Shown here piece after piece: positions 27,343 to 35,945 of a DNA stretch of 55,194 bases (positions are counted from its first letter, which is position 1; the number at the start of each line of letters is the position of its first letter). The stretch comes from Nitrospirota bacterium (GTDB lineage Bacteria; NPL-UPA2; JAADIA01), in the NCBI GenBank assembly GCA_013151555.1, contig JAADIA010000018.1, forward strand, positions 1 to 55,194, written 5' to 3'. The notes below the pieces were generated by a model. That model did not search any database. It had not been told where the DNA came from and worked only from the letters and a program-made list of their open reading frames with translations. Made by a program: the position numbers and the translations under genes.

Positions 27343-28404
27343 ATGGTTTATTCAGATAGACATTCCCGGCGCAGGCGCCTTATCTGGCTATTTGCCCTGA
27401 CGGTTTTTCTGCTTTCCTCCTGCTCTTCCCGGAAAGCGCCGGAGGCAGAGAAAAAGAAATTTGAAATAGATAAGGTGACCACCCGTGGCCCCTTAACAGT
27501 CCATGTTCGGGTGAGCAAGAGCAAAATCTCCCTGGCCGACGAACTGGACCTGGAGCTTGAAGCCTCTATAAAAGAAGGTTACCGGGTCGAATTTCCTCAG
27601 TTCGGGAAGAAATTAGAACAGTTCAGGATAAGGGACTACCGGAACTTTCCTCCGAAGCTTTCCAACGACGGGCGCATCCTCTTCCGAAAACTTTATCGCC
27701 TGGAACCCTTCCTTTCCGGAAACTATAAGATCCCGGCAATGACCATCAAGTTCTATAAGGAAGCCGTCCCGGCGAAAAAGAAAGAGAAGGGGAGCGAAAA
27801 GGAGAAGAAGCATCAGTTAGAGACGGAAGAAATACCCATCAAGGTCACCTCTCTTATCGGTAAGGAAAGAAAAAACCTCTCTATCAGGAAAGCCAAAGAT
27901 GTGGTTGCCCTGCCACCTTCAAGAAAGCCTCTTCTCTACCTCGCTCTTGCTGCAGCCATTGGAGGAACAGCAATAGTCACCTTGCTCATTCTCCGTCAGC
28001 GGAGACGCCACCGGAAAGGAGAAGAACCCAGGCTCGTTTCCCCCCATGAGCTTGCCTATGAGCAACTAAGAAGGTTAGACAAGGAGAAGCTTATCGAAAA
28101 CGGTCAAATTAAAGAATTTTACATTCGTATTTCCGACATTCTTCGCCACTATATCGAGAATCGGTTCGGTCTCCGGGCCCCCGAACGCACCACGGAAGAA
28201 TTCCTCCTCGAGCTGGCTGGAAGCAATGAACTGGATAAGAAGCAAAAGGAACTCCTTCAGGATTTTCTCCAAACCTGCGACCTGGTCAAGTTTGCCCACT
28301 ACCGGCCGGAAATCAAAGAAATTCAGGACACCTTCGATGCCGCCCGGAGATTTATCAAAGAAACAGCCCGGGAAGAAAAGACCGTAACCGTAGCTGTTGC
28401 TTGA
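27343..28404 (+). CDS. BatD-like / DUF4381-like lipoprotein
   Basis: The 353-residue protein has a lipoprotein signal with lipobox LLSSC (Cys about 28), a beta-sandwich region (about 45-170) like BatD, a transmembrane helix (about 195-213, LLYLALAAAIGGTAIVTLLI) and a cytoplasmic helical DUF4381-type tail (LAYEQLRRLDKEKLIENGQIKEFY...TTEEFLLELA). It would bridge periplasm and cytoplasm and could link MoxR/DUF58 to envelope targets. It is separated from batA by a spacer with a terminator-like hairpin. Confidence 0.78.
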   Translation: MVYSDRHSRRRRLIWLFALTVFLLSSCSSRKAPEAEKKKFEIDKVTTRGPLTVHVRVSKSKISLADELDLELEASIKEGYRVEFPQFGKKLEQFRIRDYRNFPPKLSNDGRILFRKLYRLEPFLSGNYKIPAMTIKFYKEAVPAKKKEKGSEKEKKHQLETEEIPIKVTSLIGKERKNLSIRKAKDVVALPPSRKPLLYLALAAAIGGTAIVTLLILRQRRRHRKGEEPRLVSPHELAYEQLRRLDKEKLIENGQIKEFYIRISDILRHYIENRFGLRAPERTTEEFLLELAGSNELDKKQKELLQDFLQTCDLVKFAHYRPEIKEIQDTFDAARRFIKETAREEKTVTVAVA

Positions 28405-28520
28405 AAATAAGGATTCAAAGATTCGAGGACTTGAGGATTCAAGTGCTTATTTTTTCAGGACTTTCACTTGACCTCTCAGATCCTGGATTTCTTAAATCCT
28501 CATCTATGGAGAAGTAGAGG
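28405..28520 (+). repeat. Intergenic word repeat F inside the Bat operon, with terminator-like hairpin
   Basis: Words GGATTCAAAGATTCGAGG, GACTTGAGGATTCAAG and complementary CACTTGACCTC...AAATCCTC fill the spacer. ACTTGA-GGAT-TCAAGT (28429-28444) is followed by a TTATTTTTT tract (28447-28455), so it could attenuate transcription into batA. Confidence 0.55.
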
Positions 28521-29585
28521 ATGCGCTTCTACAGCCCTTGGGCTTTTTTGTTACTCTTAATCATTCCCGTAATTCTCTTCCGTTATTTTAAAAAGGGGCG
28601 GACCGGAAGCATCCGTTTCCCTTCCCTGGAGAGCGTCAAGCAAGTTTCTCCCTCCCCCATCTTTCGTTTCCGGCACTTACCCCTCTTCTTGCGGCTTCTC
28701 ACCCTCACCCTTTTAATCATCGGCCTGGCCCGACCGCAGAAGGGAAAGGAAATAGTCCGGGAATTCAGTCAGGGTGTAGCCATTGAGATGGTCTTGGACC
28801 ACTCCGGAAGCATGGCATCAGAGATGGAATATGGAGATCAAAGACTCAACAATCTGGAGGTGGCAAAGAAGGTCTTCAAGGAATTCGTCCTGGGAAACGG
28901 AAGAACCTTAAAAGGGCGACCGAATGACCTCATCGGTATGGTGGTCTTTGCCCGCTATGCGGATACCATCTGCCCCCTCATTCTGGATCATGGAGCCCTG
29001 CTCCAGTTTCTCAAGAACATCCACATCGTCAAGATAAAAAGCGAAGACGGAACGGCTATTGGCGATGCTCTGGCCCTGGCTGCCGCTCGTCTGCAGACGG
29101 CTGAGGAAAAGTTGAAGAAGATGACGAACAACCCCAACCGCTCCCAACCCTTTCAGATAAAGAGCAAGGTCATTATCCTGCTCACTGATGGAGTTAATAA
29201 TGCCGGTAAAATGTCTCCCCTGGAAGCCGCCGAACTGGCCCGGAAATGGGGTATAAAAATTTATACCATCGGTTTCGGGGGAAGAGAAGGCGTCGCTACC
29301 ATTCGCACTCCTTTCGGAGATTACACAGTGCCTACAGGGATGACCCTTGATGAAGAAACCTTAAAGGCTATAGCAAAGAAGACGGGAGGCATCTACCGCC
29401 GGGCCACGGATGAGAAATCCCTCCGGGCCGTCTATGAGAAGATAGACCATCTGGAGAAGAGCAAGATAGAGTCCCTCCGCTATCTCGATTATCAGGAGTT
29501 ATTCCCTAAATTTATCATCGCCGGACTTTTTCTCCTTCTTTTGGAAATACTAATTTCCCACACTATCTTTCGGAGGATACCTTGA
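28521..29585 (+). CDS. batA: BatA-type von Willebrand factor A membrane protein
   Basis: The 354-residue protein has two N-terminal transmembrane helices (about 7-20 and 55-72), a VWA domain with MIDAS motif DHSGS (about 93-97, with Thr and Asp in LLTDGVNNAG), and a C-terminal helix (about 328-345). BatA and BatB are inner-membrane proteins linked to stress tolerance in Bacteroides and to virulence-related envelope functions elsewhere. GGAGAAGTAGAGG precedes the ATG. Confidence 0.93.
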   Translation: MRFYSPWAFLLLLIIPVILFRYFKKGRTGSIRFPSLESVKQVSPSPIFRFRHLPLFLRLLTLTLLIIGLARPQKGKEIVREFSQGVAIEMVLDHSGSMASEMEYGDQRLNNLEVAKKVFKEFVLGNGRTLKGRPNDLIGMVVFARYADTICPLILDHGALLQFLKNIHIVKIKSEDGTAIGDALALAAARLQTAEEKLKKMTNNPNRSQPFQIKSKVIILLTDGVNNAGKMSPLEAAELARKWGIKIYTIGFGGREGVATIRTPFGDYTVPTGMTLDEETLKAIAKKTGGIYRRATDEKSLRAVYEKIDHLEKSKIESLRYLDYQELFPKFIIAGLFLLLLEILISHTIFRRIP

Positions 29586-29586
29586 G

Positions 29587-30594
29587 ATGCATTTCGGCAA
29601 CCTGAGATACCTGTATCTATTATGGCTGGTGCCCCTTCTCATCATCTTCTACCTTTATGTTTTTCGGAGGAAAAGAAAAGTTCTGGAGACCTTTGCCTCC
29701 GTTCATCTCCTGCCCCAGCTCAGCGTTTCCTTCAGCCCGGCGCGCCAGAAAGTAAAGGCCGCTCTTCTTATCCTTGCCTTTATCTTTTTGGCCTTCACCC
29801 TTACCCGGCCGGGCTGGAACCCTCAGCCCCAGAAAATAGAACGGCGGGGGCGGGATATAGTATTCCTCCTCGACGTATCCCGGAGCATGCTGGCTGAAGA
29901 CTTAAAACCCAACCGTTTAGAGAGAGCCAAGATAGCCATTCGGGATGTCCTGGACGTCCTCCAGGGAGACCGGGTAGCTTTGATAGCCTTTGCCGGGACT
30001 GCCGTGGTGAAATGCCCCCTTACCCTGGACTACGGATTCTTCCGCATGGCCTTAGAAAACATATCCGTGGAAAGCACCTCCCGGGGAGGCACCCTTATCG
30101 GAGATGCCATCCGCAAGGCCATCCAGGTATTTGATGACCCGGAGAAGAAATTCAAAGATATCATCCTCATCACCGATGGTGAAGACCACGATAGTTTCCC
30201 CGTAGAAGCAGCCAAAGAGGCAGGAAAAAAAGGTATTCGCATCATCGCCGTGGGCTTAGGCGACGAGAAACAGGGTCAGAGAATTCCCATCACCGACAAA
30301 TTCGGTAATCGCACCTTCCTCAAATACCATGGTCAGGAAGTCTGGTCCAAGTTAGATGGAGATACTCTAAGGAAGATTGTAAACGTATCCAACGGCGGAA
30401 AATATTTCGGGGTAGCTACAGGAACTATTGACTTAGGCAACATCTACCGGCAATTGATTGCCAGGGCCGAGAAGAGAGAATTAGAATCCCGGACCATCAG
30501 GAGATATCAGGAAAAATTTCAGATATTTCTGGCCCTGGCCCTGGGACTTCTTTCCCTGGAAGCCCTCATGAGTGAAAGGAAAAGAGGAGTTTAA
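29587..30594 (+). CDS. batB: BatB-type von Willebrand factor A membrane protein
   Basis: The 335-residue protein has the same layout as BatA: TM helices at about 9-25 and 56-74, a VWA domain with DVSRS (about 98-102) and LITDGEDH, and a C-terminal helix (about 312-328). It begins one base after batA with GGAGG upstream. It should pair with BatA in the inner membrane. Confidence 0.93.
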   Translation: MHFGNLRYLYLLWLVPLLIIFYLYVFRRKRKVLETFASVHLLPQLSVSFSPARQKVKAALLILAFIFLAFTLTRPGWNPQPQKIERRGRDIVFLLDVSRSMLAEDLKPNRLERAKIAIRDVLDVLQGDRVALIAFAGTAVVKCPLTLDYGFFRMALENISVESTSRGGTLIGDAIRKAIQVFDDPEKKFKDIILITDGEDHDSFPVEAAKEAGKKGIRIIAVGLGDEKQGQRIPITDKFGNRTFLKYHGQEVWSKLDGDTLRKIVNVSNGGKYFGVATGTIDLGNIYRQLIARAEKRELESRTIRRYQEKFQIFLALALGLLSLEALMSERKRGV

Positions 30595-30599
30595 GAACG

Positions 30600-31793
30600 A
30601 TGAAAAAAAATTCCCGAATTCTCTCATTTGTCTTCCTCATCTTTCTGACCGGAGCCGGAATACCTCTTTTTGCCGCCTCCCCTTCCCGGCTGGTAGAAGA
30701 AGGGAACCGGTTATACCGGGAAGGTAAATACAATGAGGCCATCCGGAAATATGAGAAAGCATCCGTGGCCCGACCAGAATCTCCCCGGATTTACTTCAAT
30801 AAAGGGAATGCTTATCTCGCCGAGGGGAACCTGGATAAAGCCCGGAAACTTCTCCGTCAGGCAGCCCAGAAGGCTACTAACGTGAAGCTGGAAGCCCGGG
30901 CCAAGTATAACCTGGGAAACCTGGCCTTTCAGGAAGCAAAGAAATATCAAGACAAGGACCCTCAGAAAGCTCTCTCCAAACTGGAAGAAAGCACCCGACT
31001 TTACCGGGAAACTCTGGACCTCGACTCCAGCGATGAGGATGCCAAATATAACCTTGAGGTAGCCCGGATTCTCATGAAAGATATTCTCGACAAACTCAAG
31101 AAACAGCAGGAAAAACAGAAAGCCCGGCAGAAAAAAGCAAATAATTTAGCAAAAAAATTAAAAGAACTCATCGCTGCTCAAGGAGAAGAGCTGAAAAAGA
31201 CAAAAGAGTTAGAAACCCGAAAAGCCGCGGGGAACAAGTCCCCGGATAAGGTGACAGAAAGCACAGATAAGGAACTGAAATCCCTGACCGAACGCCAAGG
31301 CAAGACCCGGGAAAAAACAGGAAAGCTGACCAAGGAACTGCGGGACCTTTCCCGCCGCCAGACCCCATCCAAATCGAACCGTCCCTTTGCCAAGATAGCC
31401 GGGCATACGGACAAGGCCAATCTGGCCCAGGCCCTGGCCGAGAACGAACTGAGAAAAGGAAAACTTCCCGGAGCCCGGGCTAACCAGGAGGAAGCTCTTC
31501 AGGAACTGAACAAGGCTCTCGACCTGCTCAAGAAGCCGGCTTCTCCTCCCCCTTCCCCGGGAGGGAACAAACGGAAAAAAGAAGAGGAGAAAAAAGGAAA
31601 ACAGAAAAAAGGGAAACAGAAAGGAAGTCAGCAGACGGGAAAGAGTAAAGAGAAAAAAGAAGGACTCCGGAAGAAACAGGTTCAGATAAGTAACACCCTG
31701 GCCCGGGACATTCTCGAGCAAGAGAAAAAGAATAGAGAGTTGCGCAACCTTCCCCAGGCCAACAGTTATCAACCGGTAGATAAGGATTGGTGA
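30600..31793 (+). CDS. batC: BatC-type TPR protein
   Basis: The 397-residue protein has a signal peptide (to about residue 26), three or so TPR repeats (about 30-155; LYREGKYNEAIRKYEKA, FNKGNAYLAEGNLDKARKLL), then a long charged coiled region (about 155-300) and a Lys/Gly/Gln-rich linker. It is a predicted periplasmic scaffold of the Bat complex, much longer than minimal BatC. Its stop TGA overlaps the batD ATG (TGATG). Confidence 0.85.
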   Translation: MKKNSRILSFVFLIFLTGAGIPLFAASPSRLVEEGNRLYREGKYNEAIRKYEKASVARPESPRIYFNKGNAYLAEGNLDKARKLLRQAAQKATNVKLEARAKYNLGNLAFQEAKKYQDKDPQKALSKLEESTRLYRETLDLDSSDEDAKYNLEVARILMKDILDKLKKQQEKQKARQKKANNLAKKLKELIAAQGEELKKTKELETRKAAGNKSPDKVTESTDKELKSLTERQGKTREKTGKLTKELRDLSRRQTPSKSNRPFAKIAGHTDKANLAQALAENELRKGKLPGARANQEEALQELNKALDLLKKPASPPPSPGGNKRKKEEEKKGKQKKGKQKGSQQTGKSKEKKEGLRKKQVQISNTLARDILEQEKKNRELRNLPQANSYQPVDKDW

Positions 31794-33745
31794 TGATAAA
31801 AGACAGAGAACAGAAGACAGAAGACAGAGGACAGAGGACAAAGAATGGAGAAAAACTGACTCCTGACTTCTATTTTCCATCTTCGGGAACATGGCGTTGG
31901 GGGGGGCTTCTCTTATTAATCTTCCTCCTCTACCTGCCCGGGTCCGCTTTCGGAGAAGATATCCGTGTAAGAGCAGCGGTGGGAAACCAGGAAGTCTATG
32001 TGGGCGAACCCTTTCTCTTCCAGATACAGATAGAGGGAAACGATCAACCCGGGAAACCCGACCTATCTGCCCTTTCCGGAAACTTCTTCATCGAGGAACA
32101 AGGCGGCCAGCAGAATAGCAGTACCTCCATAACCATCATCAACGGCCGAATGCAGCGGGTGGTCAAAAAAGGATACGTCTTCTCTTACCGTCTCACTCCC
32201 CGTCGAGCAGGAACCCTGAAGATACCTCCCCTGCCGGTAAAGGTTGGGAGAACGGTTTTCAACACTCAACCCCTATCCATCAATGCCCTGCCGCCCGAGA
32301 AGAACGAAGATTTTAAACTGCGGATGAGCTTATCTAAAGAAACAGTCTATGTGGGCGAGCCCCTCACCCTGAAAATCACCTGGTACATCGGCAAGAATGT
32401 GGAAAAATTTCAGTTTAATGTTCCCTTTCTCCAGGACAACCCCGACTTTGAATTCGCTAACCCTCAGGTAAAACTTGACCAGAACAAGAAATATTTCAAA
32501 ATCCCGGTGGACGGGAAGGAAATAATCGCCCAGCAGGGACAAGGAATTCTGGAAGGACGTTCCTTTACTACCCTCTCCTTCGCCAAAATAGTTATTCCCA
32601 AGCGAAGCGGCACCTTCAAATTGTCCCAGGCTCAAGTTTTCTGTCAGGTTCCGGAAGGATACCGGAACCACCGACAAGGCTTCTTCAATTTTGATGAAGA
32701 CTTATTCAACTTCGGACCGGAAAAAGTTTACAAGAAATATGTCATCCCCTCCAATACTCTGAGCCTGACCGTCCTCGATCTCCCGGCTGAGGGGAGACCC
32801 CCTAACTTCACGGGACTGGTAGGCAAATATCATATCAGCACTTCGGCTGTCCCCACCGAGGTAAAGGTAGGAGATCCCATTACCTTGACTATGAAGATTT
32901 CCGGACCTTCCTATCTCCAGGGGATTCCCTCTCCGGACCTCAACCGGCAGGAGGAACTCCAGAGCCGGTTTAAGATTCCTAAGGAGATATCCTCCGGGAA
33001 GGTTGAAGGCAAAGTCAAGGTCTTCACCCAAACCATCCGCGCCAGGAACGAGAAAGTAACCGAGATTCCCCCGGTGGAGATTAGCTACTTCAACCCGGAG
33101 ACCGGTCGCTACGAGATAGCCCGGAGCCAGCCTATACCCCTCGTCGTTCATCGGACGAAAGTGGTCACCATAGCCAATGCCGAAGGAATAGGAGAAATAC
33201 CGGAAAAGAGCAACCCGGAAAATCTTCCCGGAGGCATTGCCTATAACTATGAAGGGCCGGACGTCCTGAAAGACCAAGGATTTAACCCCTCCACCCTATT
33301 CCACAGCTGGTCCTGGTTAGGAGCTCTCTTCGGTCCCATGGTTTTCTACCTTATCTGCCTCTTTACCATCAGGAGGCGGGATAGGGCCAAAGCTGATATC
33401 TCCGGTCGGAGAAGAAAAACCGCCTACAGGAAAATCAACCGGGGATTTAAGAAGGTAAAAAACCGGATTAATGACGAACCCGGATACTACGAAGAACTCA
33501 TAAAAGAAGTGAGAAACTACCTGGCCGATAAATTCAATATCCCGGCCGCCGGTCTCACCTTCAGCGAAGTGGAACGCCTCCTGGCCAATAACGGCGTGGA
33601 CGGGGAAACCGTTCGCCGGTTAAAACACATATTCGATACCTGTGATGCCGGCCGCTTCGGCATCTCCGGGAGCTCACGAGAAGATAGAGAAGAACTTCTA
33701 AGCACTGCCCGGGAGGTTACGAAACATCTGGAGAAATGGTTATGA
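31793..33745 (+). CDS. batD: BatD protein with repeat-derived N-terminus
   Basis: The 650-residue BatD/oxygen-tolerance protein has tandem beta-sandwich domains in the periplasm (VRAAVGNQEVYVGEPFLFQI...; ETVYVGEPLTLKITW; VGDPITLTMKISG), a C-terminal transmembrane helix (about 514-532, LGALFGPMVFYLICLFTI) and a cytoplasmic helical tail ending HLEKWL. I chose the ATG at 31793 (TGATG junction with batC). The first 20 or so residues (KDREQKTEDRGQRTKNG) are the translation of word repeat B, upstream of the real signal helix (LLLLIFLLYLPGSAFG). No other canonical start lies between repeat and signal helix. Confidence 0.88.
   Translation: MIKDREQKTEDRGQRTKNGEKLTPDFYFPSSGTWRWGGLLLLIFLLYLPGSAFGEDIRVRAAVGNQEVYVGEPFLFQIQIEGNDQPGKPDLSALSGNFFIEEQGGQQNSSTSITIINGRMQRVVKKGYVFSYRLTPRRAGTLKIPPLPVKVGRTVFNTQPLSINALPPEKNEDFKLRMSLSKETVYVGEPLTLKITWYIGKNVEKFQFNVPFLQDNPDFEFANPQVKLDQNKKYFKIPVDGKEIIAQQGQGILEGRSFTTLSFAKIVIPKRSGTFKLSQAQVFCQVPEGYRNHRQGFFNFDEDLFNFGPEKVYKKYVIPSNTLSLTVLDLPAEGRPPNFTGLVGKYHISTSAVPTEVKVGDPITLTMKISGPSYLQGIPSPDLNRQEELQSRFKIPKEISSGKVEGKVKVFTQTIRARNEKVTEIPPVEISYFNPETGRYEIARSQPIPLVVHRTKVVTIANAEGIGEIPEKSNPENLPGGIAYNYEGPDVLKDQGFNPSTLFHSWSWLGALFGPMVFYLICLFTIRRRDRAKADISGRRRKTAYRKINRGFKKVKNRINDEPGYYEELIKEVRNYLADKFNIPAAGLTFSEVERLLANNGVDGETVRRLKHIFDTCDAGRFGISGSSREDREELLSTAREVTKHLEKWL
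31797..31850. repeat. Word repeat B copy inside batD 5' end
   Basis: AAGACAGAGAACAGAAGACAG and GACAGAGGACAGAGGACAAA words match the tig/tRNA-Gly spacer repeat, here in frame as the BatD leader. Confidence 0.7.
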
Positions 33746-34581
33746 TTAACAATAGACGGGTAGGGACAATCCTTCTAATCTTCTTATCCGCTATTACTCT
33801 CTTCCCTCAAGCTATCAGAGCGGAAAAGTCCTCCCTGACCCGGGGACAGATATATACCCTATTCAGCCAGGGGAATAAATTCTTCCGTCAGGCAAACGAG
33901 CTGGCGGCAACCAGCCCTCAGGAAGCGAAAACCCTCTATATGCAAGCTATCCTCCGCTTTGAAAAAATTGTTAACGAGGGAAATATCAGGAACGGCCGGC
34001 TTTTTTACAACATAGGGAACGCTTATTTCCGCCGGGGCGAACTGGGCAAGGCTATCCTTTACTACAAAAGAGCCGAGAAACTCATCCCTGCCGATTCCAA
34101 CCTGCGTCAGAATCTAAAGTACGCTCGCGCCCGCCGCCGGGACAAAATTGAAGAAAAGACAGAGAGAAGATTCCTGGAGACGCTTTTCTTTTGGCATTAC
34201 GATCTAAGCCTGAAAACAAAATTTCTGTTTTTTGTCATCTTCTTTGATACCTTCTGGATTCTGGCCATAATCACCTTGTTCATCAAGAGAAACTTACCCC
34301 TGAAGGCAGGAATATACGGAACCGGCCTTCTCGCTGCGGCCCTGCTGTTTTCCCTCTGCCTTGATTTCTCTTTCCAACAAAGGCTGAAAGAAGGGGTAAT
34401 TATTTCAGCAGAGGTAGTAGCCCGGAAAGGCGATGGAGAAAGTTACCAACCCAGTTTCAAAGAACCCCTTCACGAGGGTACAGAGTTTATCCTGCTTGAA
34501 AAACGCAGCGGCTGGCAGCATATCCGGCTACCCGACGGACGGCAGTGTTGGATACCGGAAAGAGATGCCGAATCCATCTAA
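33742..34581 (+). CDS. batE: BatE-type TPR-SH3 protein
   Basis: The protein has about 279 residues: a signal peptide, TPR repeats (about 30-125; FYNIGNAYFRRGELGKAILYYKRAEKL), two transmembrane helices (about 150-175 and 185-205) and a C-terminal bacterial SH3 domain (EGTEFILLEKRSGWQHIRLPDG). I chose ATG 33742 because it overlaps the batD stop as ATGA with GGAG 8 bases upstream. It completes the Bat complex. Confidence 0.88.
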   Translation: MINNRRVGTILLIFLSAITLFPQAIRAEKSSLTRGQIYTLFSQGNKFFRQANELAATSPQEAKTLYMQAILRFEKIVNEGNIRNGRLFYNIGNAYFRRGELGKAILYYKRAEKLIPADSNLRQNLKYARARRRDKIEEKTERRFLETLFFWHYDLSLKTKFLFFVIFFDTFWILAIITLFIKRNLPLKAGIYGTGLLAAALLFSLCLDFSFQQRLKEGVIISAEVVARKGDGESYQPSFKEPLHEGTEFILLEKRSGWQHIRLPDGRQCWIPERDAESI

Positions 34582-34618
34582 GACAGGAGATAGACCTAAA
34601 CGATAACAGGAGATGGGA

Positions 34619-35860
34619 ATGAATGTTTACCTGATAATTATTCTGGCCATTTTAATCGGAAATTATGTTTTAAACCTTATTGTTGAGAGCTTGAACCTCC
34701 GGCATCTCCGGACTGATTTACCCGGAGAATTTAAAGGATACTACGATGCGGAAAAATACAAACAAGCACAAAATTACCTGAAAGAAAATACCGGTTTTGA
34801 AACAGTCACTGAGACGTTTTTTCTTATAATTACCCTGGCCTTTATTCTGACTGGTGGTTTCAACATCGTTGACCGATGGGCAAGAAGCTTCCATGTAGGT
34901 CCTATCTCAACAGGCCTGATCTTTGCCGGAATTCTCCTCTTCGCTTTTCAATTCCTTCACCTTCCCTTTTCCGCCTATCACACATTTGTCATCGAAGAAA
35001 AATACGGTTTTAACAGAACCTCTCTCAAAACCTTTATCCTGGATATATTAAAATCCTGGCTCCTGACAGCCATCATCGGAGGGATTGTTTTCTCCGGCAT
35101 CCTCTGGTTTTTCGGTAAAGCCGGTAATTTAGCCTGGCTCTACGGCTGGATAGCCCTGACTATATTCCAAATATTCCTGATGTTTATAGCCCCCGTGGTA
35201 ATCATGCCGCTGTTTAACAAGTTTATTCCTCTTGAAGAGGGAGAACTCAAAAAGGCTATTGAGGACTATGCTAAATCTCAAGGCTTTAAAATAAAAGGCG
35301 TTTTCAAAATGGACGGCTCAAAACGCTCTACCAAATCCAATGCCTTCTTCACCGGTTTCGGCAAATTCAGGCGAATCGTATTATTTGACACGCTTATTGA
35401 GAAGCATACCGTTGAGGAACTCGTTTCCGTCCTGGCCCACGAAATGGGACATTACAAAAAAAAGCATATCCTCAAATCCATCATCATTTCCATCATCACC
35501 ACAGGATTAATGTTCTTTATTCTTTCCTTATTCATAAATAACCCGGGGTTGTTTTCAGCTTTTAAAATGGAAAAGACTTCAATTTATGCCAGCTTATTCT
35601 TTTTCGGTTTTCTCTATGTACCCATAAACCTGCTATTCTCCATCCTGGTCCATATTCTTTCCAGAAAGCATGAATACGAAGCAGATGTTTACGCAGTTTC
35701 CACATATAAACAACCGGAAGCCATGATTACCGCCTTAAAAAAACTGAGTGTGAGCAACCTATCGAATTTAACTCCTCATCCCTTAAAAGTGTTTTTACAA
35801 TACAGCCATCCCCCCATCCTGGAAAGAATCAAAGCCCTCAGAGAAGAAAGGGTTACCTAA
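34619..35860 (+). CDS. M48-family (Ste24/CAAX-protease-like) membrane metallopeptidase
   Basis: A protein of about 413 residues with seven or so membrane helices and the zinc motif HEMGH (in VLAHEMGHYKKKH), with a second Glu ligand likely in HEYEADVYA. The N-terminal half (ESLNLRHL, FHTF-like AYHTFVIEEKYGFNRTS) is typical of Ste24/CAAX prenyl protease 1, longer than HtpX. It should cleave proteins inside or at the inner membrane. I chose ATG 34619, 6 bases after AGGAG. It ends the Bat gene run, with the ICMT-like gene near the other end. Confidence 0.9.
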   Translation: MNVYLIIILAILIGNYVLNLIVESLNLRHLRTDLPGEFKGYYDAEKYKQAQNYLKENTGFETVTETFFLIITLAFILTGGFNIVDRWARSFHVGPISTGLIFAGILLFAFQFLHLPFSAYHTFVIEEKYGFNRTSLKTFILDILKSWLLTAIIGGIVFSGILWFFGKAGNLAWLYGWIALTIFQIFLMFIAPVVIMPLFNKFIPLEEGELKKAIEDYAKSQGFKIKGVFKMDGSKRSTKSNAFFTGFGKFRRIVLFDTLIEKHTVEELVSVLAHEMGHYKKKHILKSIIISIITTGLMFFILSLFINNPGLFSAFKMEKTSIYASLFFFGFLYVPINLLFSILVHILSRKHEYEADVYAVSTYKQPEAMITALKKLSVSNLSNLTPHPLKVFLQYSHPPILERIKALREERVT

Positions 35861-35889
35861 ACAGGTGCCCCCTTGACCACAATTTTTTA

Positions 35890-35918
35890 TTGTCAAGATG
35901 AGATAAAAGGAGTATAAT
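35890..35918 (+). promoter_or_regulatory. Sigma-70 promoter for ExeA-like gene
   Basis: TTGTCA (35890-35895) and TATAAT (35913-35918) with 17 bases between. ACAAT-TTTTTT-ATTGT overlaps the -35, so a repressor site or the end of the previous transcript is possible. Confidence 0.75.
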
Positions 35919-35945
35919 TTTTGTTTGGAAGGGAAAAATAATATA

